Shown here piece after piece: positions 15,804 to 23,140 of a DNA stretch of 51,361 nt. The stretch covers positions 1-51,361 of IMG/VR virus record IMGVR_UViG_3300032307_000952; one strand, given 5' to 3'. The position numbers and the translations under genes are program-made. The stretch comes from a virus. The stretch's first letter is position 1, and each line of letters opens with the position of its first letter. The notes below the pieces were generated by a model. The model searched no databases. It had not been told where the DNA came from and saw only the letters and a list, made by a program, of their open reading frames with translations.

Positions 15804-15804
15804 A

Positions 15805-16551
15805 ATGAAAATTAGAGATATTTTAAATCAGATAAATAAAATATCTCAAGATATTGGAACTTCCAAAGTTTATATTTGTGGAGGTATTCCAAGAGATAAA
15901 ATTTTAAATAAACTTGAAAAAGTTTCTGATATTGATTTAACAACTGGCGACAATACAATAAAAAATCTTGCTAAAGAATGTTCTATTAAATTTGCTGGAC
16001 CAAACACCACATATAAGACTATGGATGATGGTCACTCAAAACTTATAATTGATGGCGTAAATTTTGATTTTTCTTCAAATTATATAATACCAAATTTAAA
16101 AGAATATTTTGAATCAAAAAATGAAACAAAATCTAGTTTAGATTTAGAAATGTACAGCAGAGATTTTACTTGCAACTCTTTACTTTTAGATTTTGATTTA
16201 GAAACAATTTTGGATCCTTTAAATAGAGGAATTTCAGACATTGAAGGTAAAATGTTAAAAACCTGCTTAGATCCAAGCATAACTTTAGGTGTTGATAATA
16301 AAAGAATATCAAGAGCAATTTATCTTGCTGCCAAATTAGGTTTTAATCTTGACCCACAAGTTTTTAATTGGATAAAAGAAAATCCAGAAAAAATTGCCAC
16401 CCCAGGCAATAAATATGTTTCAAAAAGAATAAATAAAGCTTTATTTTATAATAAAGAATATACAATACAATTACTCGATGATTTGGGTTTATGGAGTTAT
16501 ATTCCAACAAACAAAGGATCTCAAGATCAAATATTAAAGGAAATAATATGA
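15805..16551 (+). CDS. CCA-adding enzyme / poly(A) polymerase-like nucleotidyltransferase
   Basis: A 248-residue class II nucleotidyltransferase. The catalytic head has YICGGIPRD (G26-G27 and R30-D31) followed by SDIDLT (D42 and D44), the template-independent polymerase signature. Then come MYSRDFTCNSLLLDF, LDPLNRGISDIEGKML and DNKRISRAIYLAAKLGF, which match the neck region of tRNA nucleotidyltransferases. At 248 residues it lacks the body and tail of bacterial CCA enzymes (about 400). It may repair or add tRNA 3' CCA ends, or extend other RNAs. Its position inside the structural cluster is odd. Confidence 0.8.
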   Translation: MKIRDILNQINKISQDIGTSKVYICGGIPRDKILNKLEKVSDIDLTTGDNTIKNLAKECSIKFAGPNTTYKTMDDGHSKLIIDGVNFDFSSNYIIPNLKEYFESKNETKSSLDLEMYSRDFTCNSLLLDFDLETILDPLNRGISDIEGKMLKTCLDPSITLGVDNKRISRAIYLAAKLGFNLDPQVFNWIKENPEKIATPGNKYVSKRINKALFYNKEYTIQLLDDLGLWSYIPTNKGSQDQILKEII

Positions 16552-16742
16552 GTAAAGAAGAATTTGGAGTAATGCCTTTTGGAGAAAAAGGTATGATTAG
16601 ACAAAATTATGATTATGGAGAAGGGCTTTATTTTGGAATACCAAGCGAAAAGTTTTTTAAAAAATTAAAGAAAAAGAAAAATAAAAAAGCTCATGATGAT
16701 ATATTATATTTGGCAGAAATGTTTTTAAAAATTTCACAATGA
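16548..16742 (+). CDS. Small hypothetical protein
   Basis: A 64-residue protein with ATG 16548 overlapping the nucleotidyltransferase stop. A glycine/tyrosine-rich N-terminal half (YDYGEGLYFGIPSEKFF) is followed by a basic stretch KKLKKKKNKKAHDD and a short helix. The frame is open further upstream, but that part overlaps the preceding gene and has no ribosome site. The function is unknown. Confidence 0.6.
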   Translation: MSKEEFGVMPFGEKGMIRQNYDYGEGLYFGIPSEKFFKKLKKKKNKKAHDDILYLAEMFLKISQ

Positions 16743-17608
16743 AAAAATTAGCTATAATCAGAAATAATGCGGAATGTCCATTTGGTTTACCAATACCTTT
16801 TGGTTGCAAAAATATTGGAGAAAAAATAGATTATTTAAGACCAACTCAATTGGCAAGAAATGATGAAGAATTAAAAGAAATTATAGAATTAAATAACCAA
16901 ATTATGATGACCGAAGTTGGTTCCGGAACATGCCCATTCGCTCAACATATTTTGGAAAAATCCGTTGAATGCAATTTTCAATCAAATGGAATTGATCCAA
17001 AAGGTTTAGTTGGCTCAAATTTTTACACAAAACTTCCTCAAGGACCTTCTTTTGATGGAATGTTTTCCTTCCCACAAGGTCCATATGGCGATGAAGGAAA
17101 TTCCGGAAGAAACAGCTATTATTCTTATTTTTCAAGTCAAGGAAGTTCAATGTTAAAATATAAAAAAGCTTCCATAGAATCCGATATAAAGGATGCAATT
17201 CAACATGCTGCTTACTCAGGAATTAATTATAACGGAAAGGTTTGTTTTAAAGTTGCATATGAAGGAGATATGCAATTGGATGAAATATTAAAATGGGACG
17301 ATGTTTCTTCTTGGGGAGAATGGAAAAGAGAAGAATTAAAAGATTTAAATGAAAATGATTTTAATAATGAAATAGAATCTTTTCGAGGAAAAGATTGGTT
17401 GAATATGGCCAAAGAATGGATAAATGGAACCTTTCCACCAATTATATTGATTTCAACCGCAGAAGGAGATTTTATTGGAGATGGAAGAGGAAGAGTTTCT
17501 CTTGCATATGGACTTGATTTAGACTTTCTTCCGGTTATTGTTTTAAATGAAGATGAGATGGGCAATATTTGTTATAACTTCTCCAATGGAGATATTATCA
17601 ACCAATAA
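16739..17608 (+). CDS. ParB-like domain protein
   Basis: A 289-residue protein. The N-terminus has several cysteines (ECPFGLPIPFGCKNIGE, then GTCPFAQHILEKSVEC). The C-terminal part has PPIILISTAEGDFIGDGRGR with D248-R252, followed by LDLDFLPVIVLNEDE. This matches the ParB/sulfiredoxin-like pattern of a DGxxR loop between two strands. Such domains bind nucleotides and occur in many phage proteins of unclear role. Its start overlaps the preceding stop (ATGA). The link to DNA partition or modification is not shown. Confidence 0.5.
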   Translation: MKKLAIIRNNAECPFGLPIPFGCKNIGEKIDYLRPTQLARNDEELKEIIELNNQIMMTEVGSGTCPFAQHILEKSVECNFQSNGIDPKGLVGSNFYTKLPQGPSFDGMFSFPQGPYGDEGNSGRNSYYSYFSSQGSSMLKYKKASIESDIKDAIQHAAYSGINYNGKVCFKVAYEGDMQLDEILKWDDVSSWGEWKREELKDLNENDFNNEIESFRGKDWLNMAKEWINGTFPPIILISTAEGDFIGDGRGRVSLAYGLDLDFLPVIVLNEDEMGNICYNFSNGDIINQ

Positions 17609-17644
17609 TTAGGAATATAATTACACAAACTTTAAGGTAAAAAC

Positions 17645-18907
17645 ATGAGTTTAATAAAAAAAGCAGATAACATTAACGCATTGGATTTAGCTACACCAGA
17701 AGAAAGAAATATTCTTGAAAGAGCTTTGGGTGGGAAATATAATGATAGAGGTCCAATTGTTGGTGGTAATTATCCCGATAAAGCATTTGATGATAGAGCT
17801 TTTGCCGATGATGCTCTTGAACAATTAGATGATATTATAAGTTCAGATTCAAATGATGAATTTGAAAAATCCGATGATTATGAATCTTGCGGAGATTGCG
17901 GTTTTGATCATGGTTATGAATATGAACAAGCTTATAAATGGCATATGGATAATCCAGGTTCTTATTTTAATTCCGGAGTTATTCCTCCAAATGAAAATGA
18001 ACTTTATGTAGAAGAAGAAGATGCCGATTTAGAAAATGAAAATGATCCTCTTGCCGATTATGGAGTTATGTCTCCAGAAATTATTCCTCAAGAATTAGAT
18101 TATGATCAAGATGATTTTTCAAGCGTAAAAGATAAATCAAAAGATTCAGATGATGACACAGAAGTTGTTATTTCCGTTACCGAAGGTGATGATGAACCTC
18201 AAATTTTCAAGTTTGATCTTCCCATGATCCCAGGCTCCGATGTTGAAGATGAAATAGAAATAGAAGAACCAGAAGAAGATGTTGTCGTTGAAGAAAGAGA
18301 TATGTGGGATTGGAACTCTCTTGGTCTCAAAAATTTCTTAAAATGGCTCCAAGGTATGTTTGATAATATTCCAAAACACTCCGGCCATGATACTTCCGGT
18401 ATCGAAAGAGTTATTGCTTTCTTATCCAGAATGGATAAAGAAATATCAAAAGCCGTTCGCTCCGATATCCGTGGCGAAATTGATGTAAATAAAGTTGAAG
18501 AAGCTCGCCACTCTATTAAAGATGGTATCAAACGCTGCGAAGAAAGATTAGATAAAATCACAGGAAAATCAAAAAAGAAAAAGAAAAAAGCAGATTCGGA
18601 TAATGCTATAGTTAAAGAAGCCGGTGCTACCCCCATTAACAATGTTACCGCTACCGTTCCTCTCTTTATATTAAGAATGGCCAAAATCTGCATCAATGGC
18701 ACCGTTTCCGCAGGTCACTCTATTGAAGATATGTTCTCAAGATTGGTCGATAAATATAAACTTGATGAAAGAGAACAAGCTGAACTTTTAGAATTAATCG
18801 AAAATATGGGATACCCAGTACCAAGAGACCGTGGATTCAATGTTGATGAAAGATTTGATCGTACAGGCGAAAATGGCTTTGATTGGCCAGCTAATTATTA
18901 CTCCTAA
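17645..18907 (+). CDS. Hypothetical acidic virion-type protein
   Basis: A 420-residue protein with an AAGGTAAAAAC ribosome site. The N-terminal half is very acidic and contains a CGDCGF pair. The middle holds DMWDWNSLGLKNFLKWLQGM and helical segments, then a lysine run KSKKKKKKAD. The C-terminal 100 residues (VPLFILRMAKICINGTVSAG...AELLELIENMGYPVPRD) look like a compact helical domain. I do not recognise the family. It lies in the run leading to terL. Confidence 0.65.
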   Translation: MSLIKKADNINALDLATPEERNILERALGGKYNDRGPIVGGNYPDKAFDDRAFADDALEQLDDIISSDSNDEFEKSDDYESCGDCGFDHGYEYEQAYKWHMDNPGSYFNSGVIPPNENELYVEEEDADLENENDPLADYGVMSPEIIPQELDYDQDDFSSVKDKSKDSDDDTEVVISVTEGDDEPQIFKFDLPMIPGSDVEDEIEIEEPEEDVVVEERDMWDWNSLGLKNFLKWLQGMFDNIPKHSGHDTSGIERVIAFLSRMDKEISKAVRSDIRGEIDVNKVEEARHSIKDGIKRCEERLDKITGKSKKKKKKADSDNAIVKEAGATPINNVTATVPLFILRMAKICINGTVSAGHSIEDMFSRLVDKYKLDEREQAELLELIENMGYPVPRDRGFNVDERFDRTGENGFDWPANYYS

Positions 18908-18924
18908 TATTTAATAAGGTATAT

Positions 18925-19572
18925 ATGCCAAGAGGTTACTCAACAATATCAAGAATTTCTGACGAAGAATCAGGTTATGAAGTAGAAAAAGCCGATAATC
19001 TTTCCCCTTGGATGAATTATCTAGCTAACAGATTAAATGGATCTAAACAAGATGTTACCACATCTGCTCCAATTAATCAACAAGTTTCTTCCTATGTTAA
19101 TTCAAAAAAACCAATCTATGCCACCGTTAATGATGCCGTGGAAGATTATAAACAAAGAACCGGTTTGGCAAAATATCTCGATTCTATTAAACAAGCCAAT
19201 AAAAAAAGTCCAAAAGAATTGGTTATGGAAATCAAAGCTTCTTGCGAAATTCCAAAAACTCTTCTTAAATTCGATTGCGCCGATGAAATTGTTTCTTTTG
19301 TTAAAAATTTGATAAAAAATAACAATGGCCTCGGTTGCTCCGTTCCCCAACTTCAATATGATATATTGTCAACTTTCTCCCCAAGCAAATGTCCAATTTC
19401 CGAACAAGATTTAAACGAATCCGATGTTATAGAGTTCCTTAACGAATGCATTGCGGAAGAAAGAAAGTCCGTTCCAAAAGATATGACCCAAATGAACTTG
19501 GGTCTCGGTCTCGGAAAGGATGTCGAAGATCAAAGACAAGAAGAATTCTTCTCTTCCGATTTGTATAAATAA
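18925..19572 (+). CDS. Hypothetical protein upstream of terL
   Basis: A 215-residue mostly helical protein with a good ribosome site (AATAAGGT). It contains LSPWMNYLANRLNG near the N-terminus, a long amphipathic middle, and an acidic end (EDQRQEEFFSSDLYK). Before the homing endonuclease insertion it would have been the direct upstream neighbour of terL. The function is unknown. Confidence 0.65.
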   Translation: MPRGYSTISRISDEESGYEVEKADNLSPWMNYLANRLNGSKQDVTTSAPINQQVSSYVNSKKPIYATVNDAVEDYKQRTGLAKYLDSIKQANKKSPKELVMEIKASCEIPKTLLKFDCADEIVSFVKNLIKNNNGLGCSVPQLQYDILSTFSPSKCPISEQDLNESDVIEFLNECIAEERKSVPKDMTQMNLGLGLGKDVEDQRQEEFFSSDLYK

Positions 19573-19588
19573 CAAGAGATGGTAAGTT

Positions 19589-20155
19589 TTGTATTTTGTA
19601 TATTGTATAAGAAATAAAATAAATAATAAATTGTATATAGGTTGGACAACCGATTATAAAGGTAGATGGAAAACTGAAATAAATAGAGCTTTTAATCTTA
19701 ATTCAAGAGAATATCACGTTTTATTATCAAGAGCTTTTAGGAAGTATGCTAAAACAAATAAAGAAGTAAAAGATTATTTTGATTTCTTTGTTTTGGAAGA
19801 GTTTGACAATAAAGAAGAATCTCTTGATGCGGAAGCATTTTGGATCGAATTTTTCCGAACCGATATAACAAGATATGGAGATGCTTATGGTTATAATCAA
19901 CACCATGGAGGTTCTTGCGGAATTCTTGGTTATAAATTCACTCCGGAACAAAAAAAGAAATTGTCTTTGAAAAGAAAAGGGGAAAATAATTCGGCCGCAA
20001 AATTGAATTGGCAAAAAGTTGATGAAATTCGACATAAATATAAAAGTGGCGAATTTTCTCTTGGAACACTATCGAAAGAGTATGAAGTAAGCAAATCTTC
20101 AATAGCAAGGGTAGTTTCAAATAAATATTGGAAAAAGGATGATTATGAGCCTTGA
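19589..20155 (+). CDS. GIY-YIG homing endonuclease
   Basis: A 188-residue enzyme. The N-terminal catalytic module reads YFVYCIRNKINNKLYIGWTT, the GIY-YIG signature in its common YVY/YIG form, and a glutamate-rich helix with AEAFWIEFFRT follows. The C-terminus (LNWQKVDEIRHKYKSGEFSL, then EYEVSKSSIARVV) is a helix-turn-helix DNA-binding module. The frame begins at a TTG preceded by AGAGATGG, so translation is probably weak. It sits just ahead of terL, which carries a mini-intein without its own nuclease, and overlaps the terL start. Confidence 0.85.
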   Translation: MYFVYCIRNKINNKLYIGWTTDYKGRWKTEINRAFNLNSREYHVLLSRAFRKYAKTNKEVKDYFDFFVLEEFDNKEESLDAEAFWIEFFRTDITRYGDAYGYNQHHGGSCGILGYKFTPEQKKKLSLKRKGENNSAAKLNWQKVDEIRHKYKSGEFSLGTLSKEYEVSKSSIARVVSNKYWKKDDYEP

Positions 20156-22397
20156 TATTTTTGAACAATTAAAAAATAATGTTTCCAATATTGATCCAAT
20201 TTTCTTTGTTGAGAAAAATTTAATGTTGGAAGGAGAACCTTTTAAATTAAATGGGAATGGCTACAAGCCGTTTGTGGAAATTTATAGAAAAATCGTGTTA
20301 TCGGCCTCAAACGAAGATTCTAAGCCATTTATATTGGTTAAAGGCCGCCAAATCGGGGGGACAGTGATGGCCGCAGCCCTAGAAGCCTACTTTATGGCAT
20401 CAGGATTATACGGATGCAACGGCAAGCCACCAATAAGAATAATACATGCGTTTCCAAATCTCATACATGTATTTACATATGCGAAGACAAAATTAAATCC
20501 AATCATAAGAGGAGCGCGACCTTATGACAAGCCAATTCGAGGAAAGAAAGTTTCAATATTGGAAGCAAAATTGGATAAGAGTTCCGAATCATCAGATTCT
20601 TTGCAATACAAGCAATTTGAGGGAGGAAACTTTTTAAGAATTGAATCAACGGGATTAGATGCGGACAGATTAAGAGGTGGTACGGTAGATGCAATATTTT
20701 ATGACGAATGTTTTCCATATGATCAATTAATAGAAACGATTGATGGAAAAATAAAAATTGGCGAAATATATGACAAATATATAAATAACGAATCAATACC
20801 TTTGGTAAAGTCTTATAATGAAAATTTAAATATTTTTGAATATAAAAATGTAACAAAAGCTTGGGACAGGGGGAAAAAGAGTTTAGTATCAGTACATTGT
20901 GATGGAATATCATTTTCATGTACAAAAGATCATAAATTTTTAACAGATTCTGGGTGGAGACCAGTATCTAGTATAAATCACAATGGGGTTATAAAAAATT
21001 CAAATAATGAATACTCTGATGTATTATCAATTATAAAATTAAATAAAGAAGAAAGAGTATATGATATAGAAGTTGAAGATAATCATAATTTTGTAATATG
21101 CAATGAAGAGATTGGATTAATAGCGCATAACTGTCAAGACACACCAAAGGTAGCAATACAGAATGCGAACAAGTTATTAACAAAAGCGAAGTATGGTTCA
21201 AGAAGAGGAGGAATTCAAGTTTATTTTGGAACTCCAAAGCAAAGGGGATCATTTTATTATGAATTATGGACAAAATCATCTCAACAATTTTATTATTTAG
21301 GATGTGAAAAGTGTGAAAAACATTTTCCATTATATACACCTGGTTCCAGTGATTGGGAAAAGATATGGCTATACGGATACATAGTTAAATGTGTACATTG
21401 TGGTCATACACAAGATAAGAGAGATGCAGCGGAGCGGGGAAAGTGGGTAGGAACACGGCCCGAAGACGAATGTGAATTGGTAGGATATCATATTAACCAG
21501 ATGTACAATCCAAGAATCACAAGGGAAGATATGGAATATGAAAAGCCGGAAAATCATCCAATCAATACGGAAAGAGCGTGGCAAAACGAAGTATTGGGAG
21601 AGTTTTTTGCTGGTGAGATGGGTCCATTAACTGCCGAGCAAATAGAAGAAAAGTGTGCCGATATAGGCAGACAAATGAGCAGTGGAATAACCTTAGATAA
21701 GGGCAAGAAAGTTTATGTAGGTTTTGACTGGGGAAAGAGAAGTGATGCGGATGCGGTAGGAGCGGCCGAGGCAAAGAAAGCTGGAGGGCAATCATATTCA
21801 ACATGTGTGGTTCTTGTTGAGAATGGACATCAATTATCTATTGAGTATGCAACAATAATAAAGAAAAACGATTTTGAATATAAAAAGAATTTCGTTGATG
21901 AAATTATGAGAAAGTACAGCGTAACGCAGGCAGTAGGAGATATAGGTTATGCAGGAGATTTAAGTGAAGTATTGCATCATAAATATGGCGATAGATTTGT
22001 TACATCAAATTTATTATCAAAAGTAAATGGTTATGCCAAATTTAATGATCAACAAGATCCAAAAGTTATATTGGTTGAAAGAGAGCATTATTTGGAAGAA
22101 TTATTTTCTGTGATGAAGAAAGGATTAATAAGATTTCCTTGGGGAGATTGGGAGAAAATATCTTGGTTAATACAACATTGTACATCAATGGAAGTTAAAA
22201 CAACATTAAATGCGGTTCATGAACCAGTTAGAAGATATGTAAAAGGAAACGGGCCAAACGATGGTTTAATGGCACTCTTAAATGCTTATATAGCTTATAA
22301 ATTTGTTTCAACGAATGGATTTAATCAAGCAAATCCATTATTATATAAAGAAAAGAAAAAGGGTCCAATGGTTGTCACAGGATATTGTCCAAGATGA
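20145..22397 (+). CDS. terL: Terminase large subunit with mini-intein
   Basis: A 750-residue precursor; about 609 residues remain after removal of the intein at residues 189-329. The ATPase part has Walker A GRQIGGT (residues 67-73) and Walker B VDAIFYDE, and the intein lies exactly after that DE so that splicing restores DECQD. A zinc-finger-like pair (CEKC...CVHC) follows, and the C-terminal nuclease domain has VYVGFDWGKRSDAD, AVGDIGYAGD and NDGLMALLNAYIAYKF. This motor cuts and pumps DNA into the prohead through the portal encoded downstream. ATG 20145 is preferred to 20139 because of its spacing from AAAGG. Confidence 0.92.
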   Translation: MSLDIFEQLKNNVSNIDPIFFVEKNLMLEGEPFKLNGNGYKPFVEIYRKIVLSASNEDSKPFILVKGRQIGGTVMAAALEAYFMASGLYGCNGKPPIRIIHAFPNLIHVFTYAKTKLNPIIRGARPYDKPIRGKKVSILEAKLDKSSESSDSLQYKQFEGGNFLRIESTGLDADRLRGGTVDAIFYDECFPYDQLIETIDGKIKIGEIYDKYINNESIPLVKSYNENLNIFEYKNVTKAWDRGKKSLVSVHCDGISFSCTKDHKFLTDSGWRPVSSINHNGVIKNSNNEYSDVLSIIKLNKEERVYDIEVEDNHNFVICNEEIGLIAHNCQDTPKVAIQNANKLLTKAKYGSRRGGIQVYFGTPKQRGSFYYELWTKSSQQFYYLGCEKCEKHFPLYTPGSSDWEKIWLYGYIVKCVHCGHTQDKRDAAERGKWVGTRPEDECELVGYHINQMYNPRITREDMEYEKPENHPINTERAWQNEVLGEFFAGEMGPLTAEQIEEKCADIGRQMSSGITLDKGKKVYVGFDWGKRSDADAVGAAEAKKAGGQSYSTCVVLVENGHQLSIEYATIIKKNDFEYKKNFVDEIMRKYSVTQAVGDIGYAGDLSEVLHHKYGDRFVTSNLLSKVNGYAKFNDQQDPKVILVEREHYLEELFSVMKKGLIRFPWGDWEKISWLIQHCTSMEVKTTLNAVHEPVRRYVKGNGPNDGLMALLNAYIAYKFVSTNGFNQANPLLYKEKKKGPMVVTGYCPR
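20709..21131 (+). mobile_element. Mini-intein in TerL (141 residues)
   Basis: The intein begins with Cys (CFPYDQLIETIDGKIKIGEI, block A), has the block B motif CTKDHKFL with its histidine, block F RVYDIEVEDNHNF and block G GLIAHN. The next extein residue is Cys. There is no room for an endonuclease domain. It interrupts the Walker B motif of the packaging ATPase, so the motor cannot work until splicing occurs. Confidence 0.92.
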
Positions 22398-23098
22398 TAT
22401 GCAGCAAATGCAAAGAAGAAAAGGATTTAAATTGTTTTTATTTAAGAAAAGATACAAATAGTTATAGAAAAACGTGCAATGATTGTAGGTTAAAATATAA
22501 CAAAAACTATTATCAAAACAATAAGGAAACAATCAATAAATCCAATAAAAATTGGAGAATTAAAAATAAGAAAAGAAAACTAAATATTAATAAATCTTAT
22601 GAAAATAAAAAATATTATTTAAATAATAAAGATAAGATAAGGGAATATAACAAGAAATATTATAAAGAAAATAAAAGAAAAATCCTGGATAATAATTTGA
22701 AATTGGCAAAAGAAAAGCCAAAAGATTCAAAATTTCGGATTAAAAGATCATTTTCTTTATTATTAAGAGGCAAGTTAAAAAATAAAAATATTGAAAAGAA
22801 AAATTCAACATTTGATATTTTGGGATATTCGGTTGAAGATTTGAAGGCTCATATTGAATCCTTATTTGAAGAGTGGATGACTTGGGAGAACTGGGGAAGA
22901 TATGAGATTGATTCTTGGAAAGAAGATGATAAATCCACATGGAAATGGAATATAGATCATATTATTCCGGAATCATTGTTTAATTATAAAGATATAAATG
23001 ATAATGAATTTAAAGAATGTTGGTCATTGAAAAACCTTCGACCTTATTCGGCAAAATTAAATGTTTTGGAAGGAACATTAAGAATAAGACACAAATAA
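22394..23098 (+). CDS. HNH homing endonuclease
   Basis: A 234-residue paralogue of the enzyme at 4350. The N-terminus has CSKC...CNDC, the middle is basic and lysine/asparagine-rich, and the C-terminus has WMTWENWGRY...NIDHIIPESLFNYK...CWSLKNLRPYSAKLN. ATG 22394 overlaps the terL stop (ATGA); an in-frame TTG nine bases upstream is less likely. Together with the GIY-YIG gene it brackets the intein-bearing terL gene. It probably spreads into intron- or gene-free alleles of the terL-portal junction. Confidence 0.85.
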   Translation: MICSKCKEEKDLNCFYLRKDTNSYRKTCNDCRLKYNKNYYQNNKETINKSNKNWRIKNKKRKLNINKSYENKKYYLNNKDKIREYNKKYYKENKRKILDNNLKLAKEKPKDSKFRIKRSFSLLLRGKLKNKNIEKKNSTFDILGYSVEDLKAHIESLFEEWMTWENWGRYEIDSWKEDDKSTWKWNIDHIIPESLFNYKDINDNEFKECWSLKNLRPYSAKLNVLEGTLRIRHK

Positions 23099-23140
23099 TT
23101 CACTATTATTTTAACATGTTATATATATTTGTGGAGAAAT

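Noticed and set aside
19037-19312. Alternative plus-strand frame inside the gene at 18925
   Set aside because: It overlaps fully with a better-supported gene, has no ribosome site and shows no recognisable domain.
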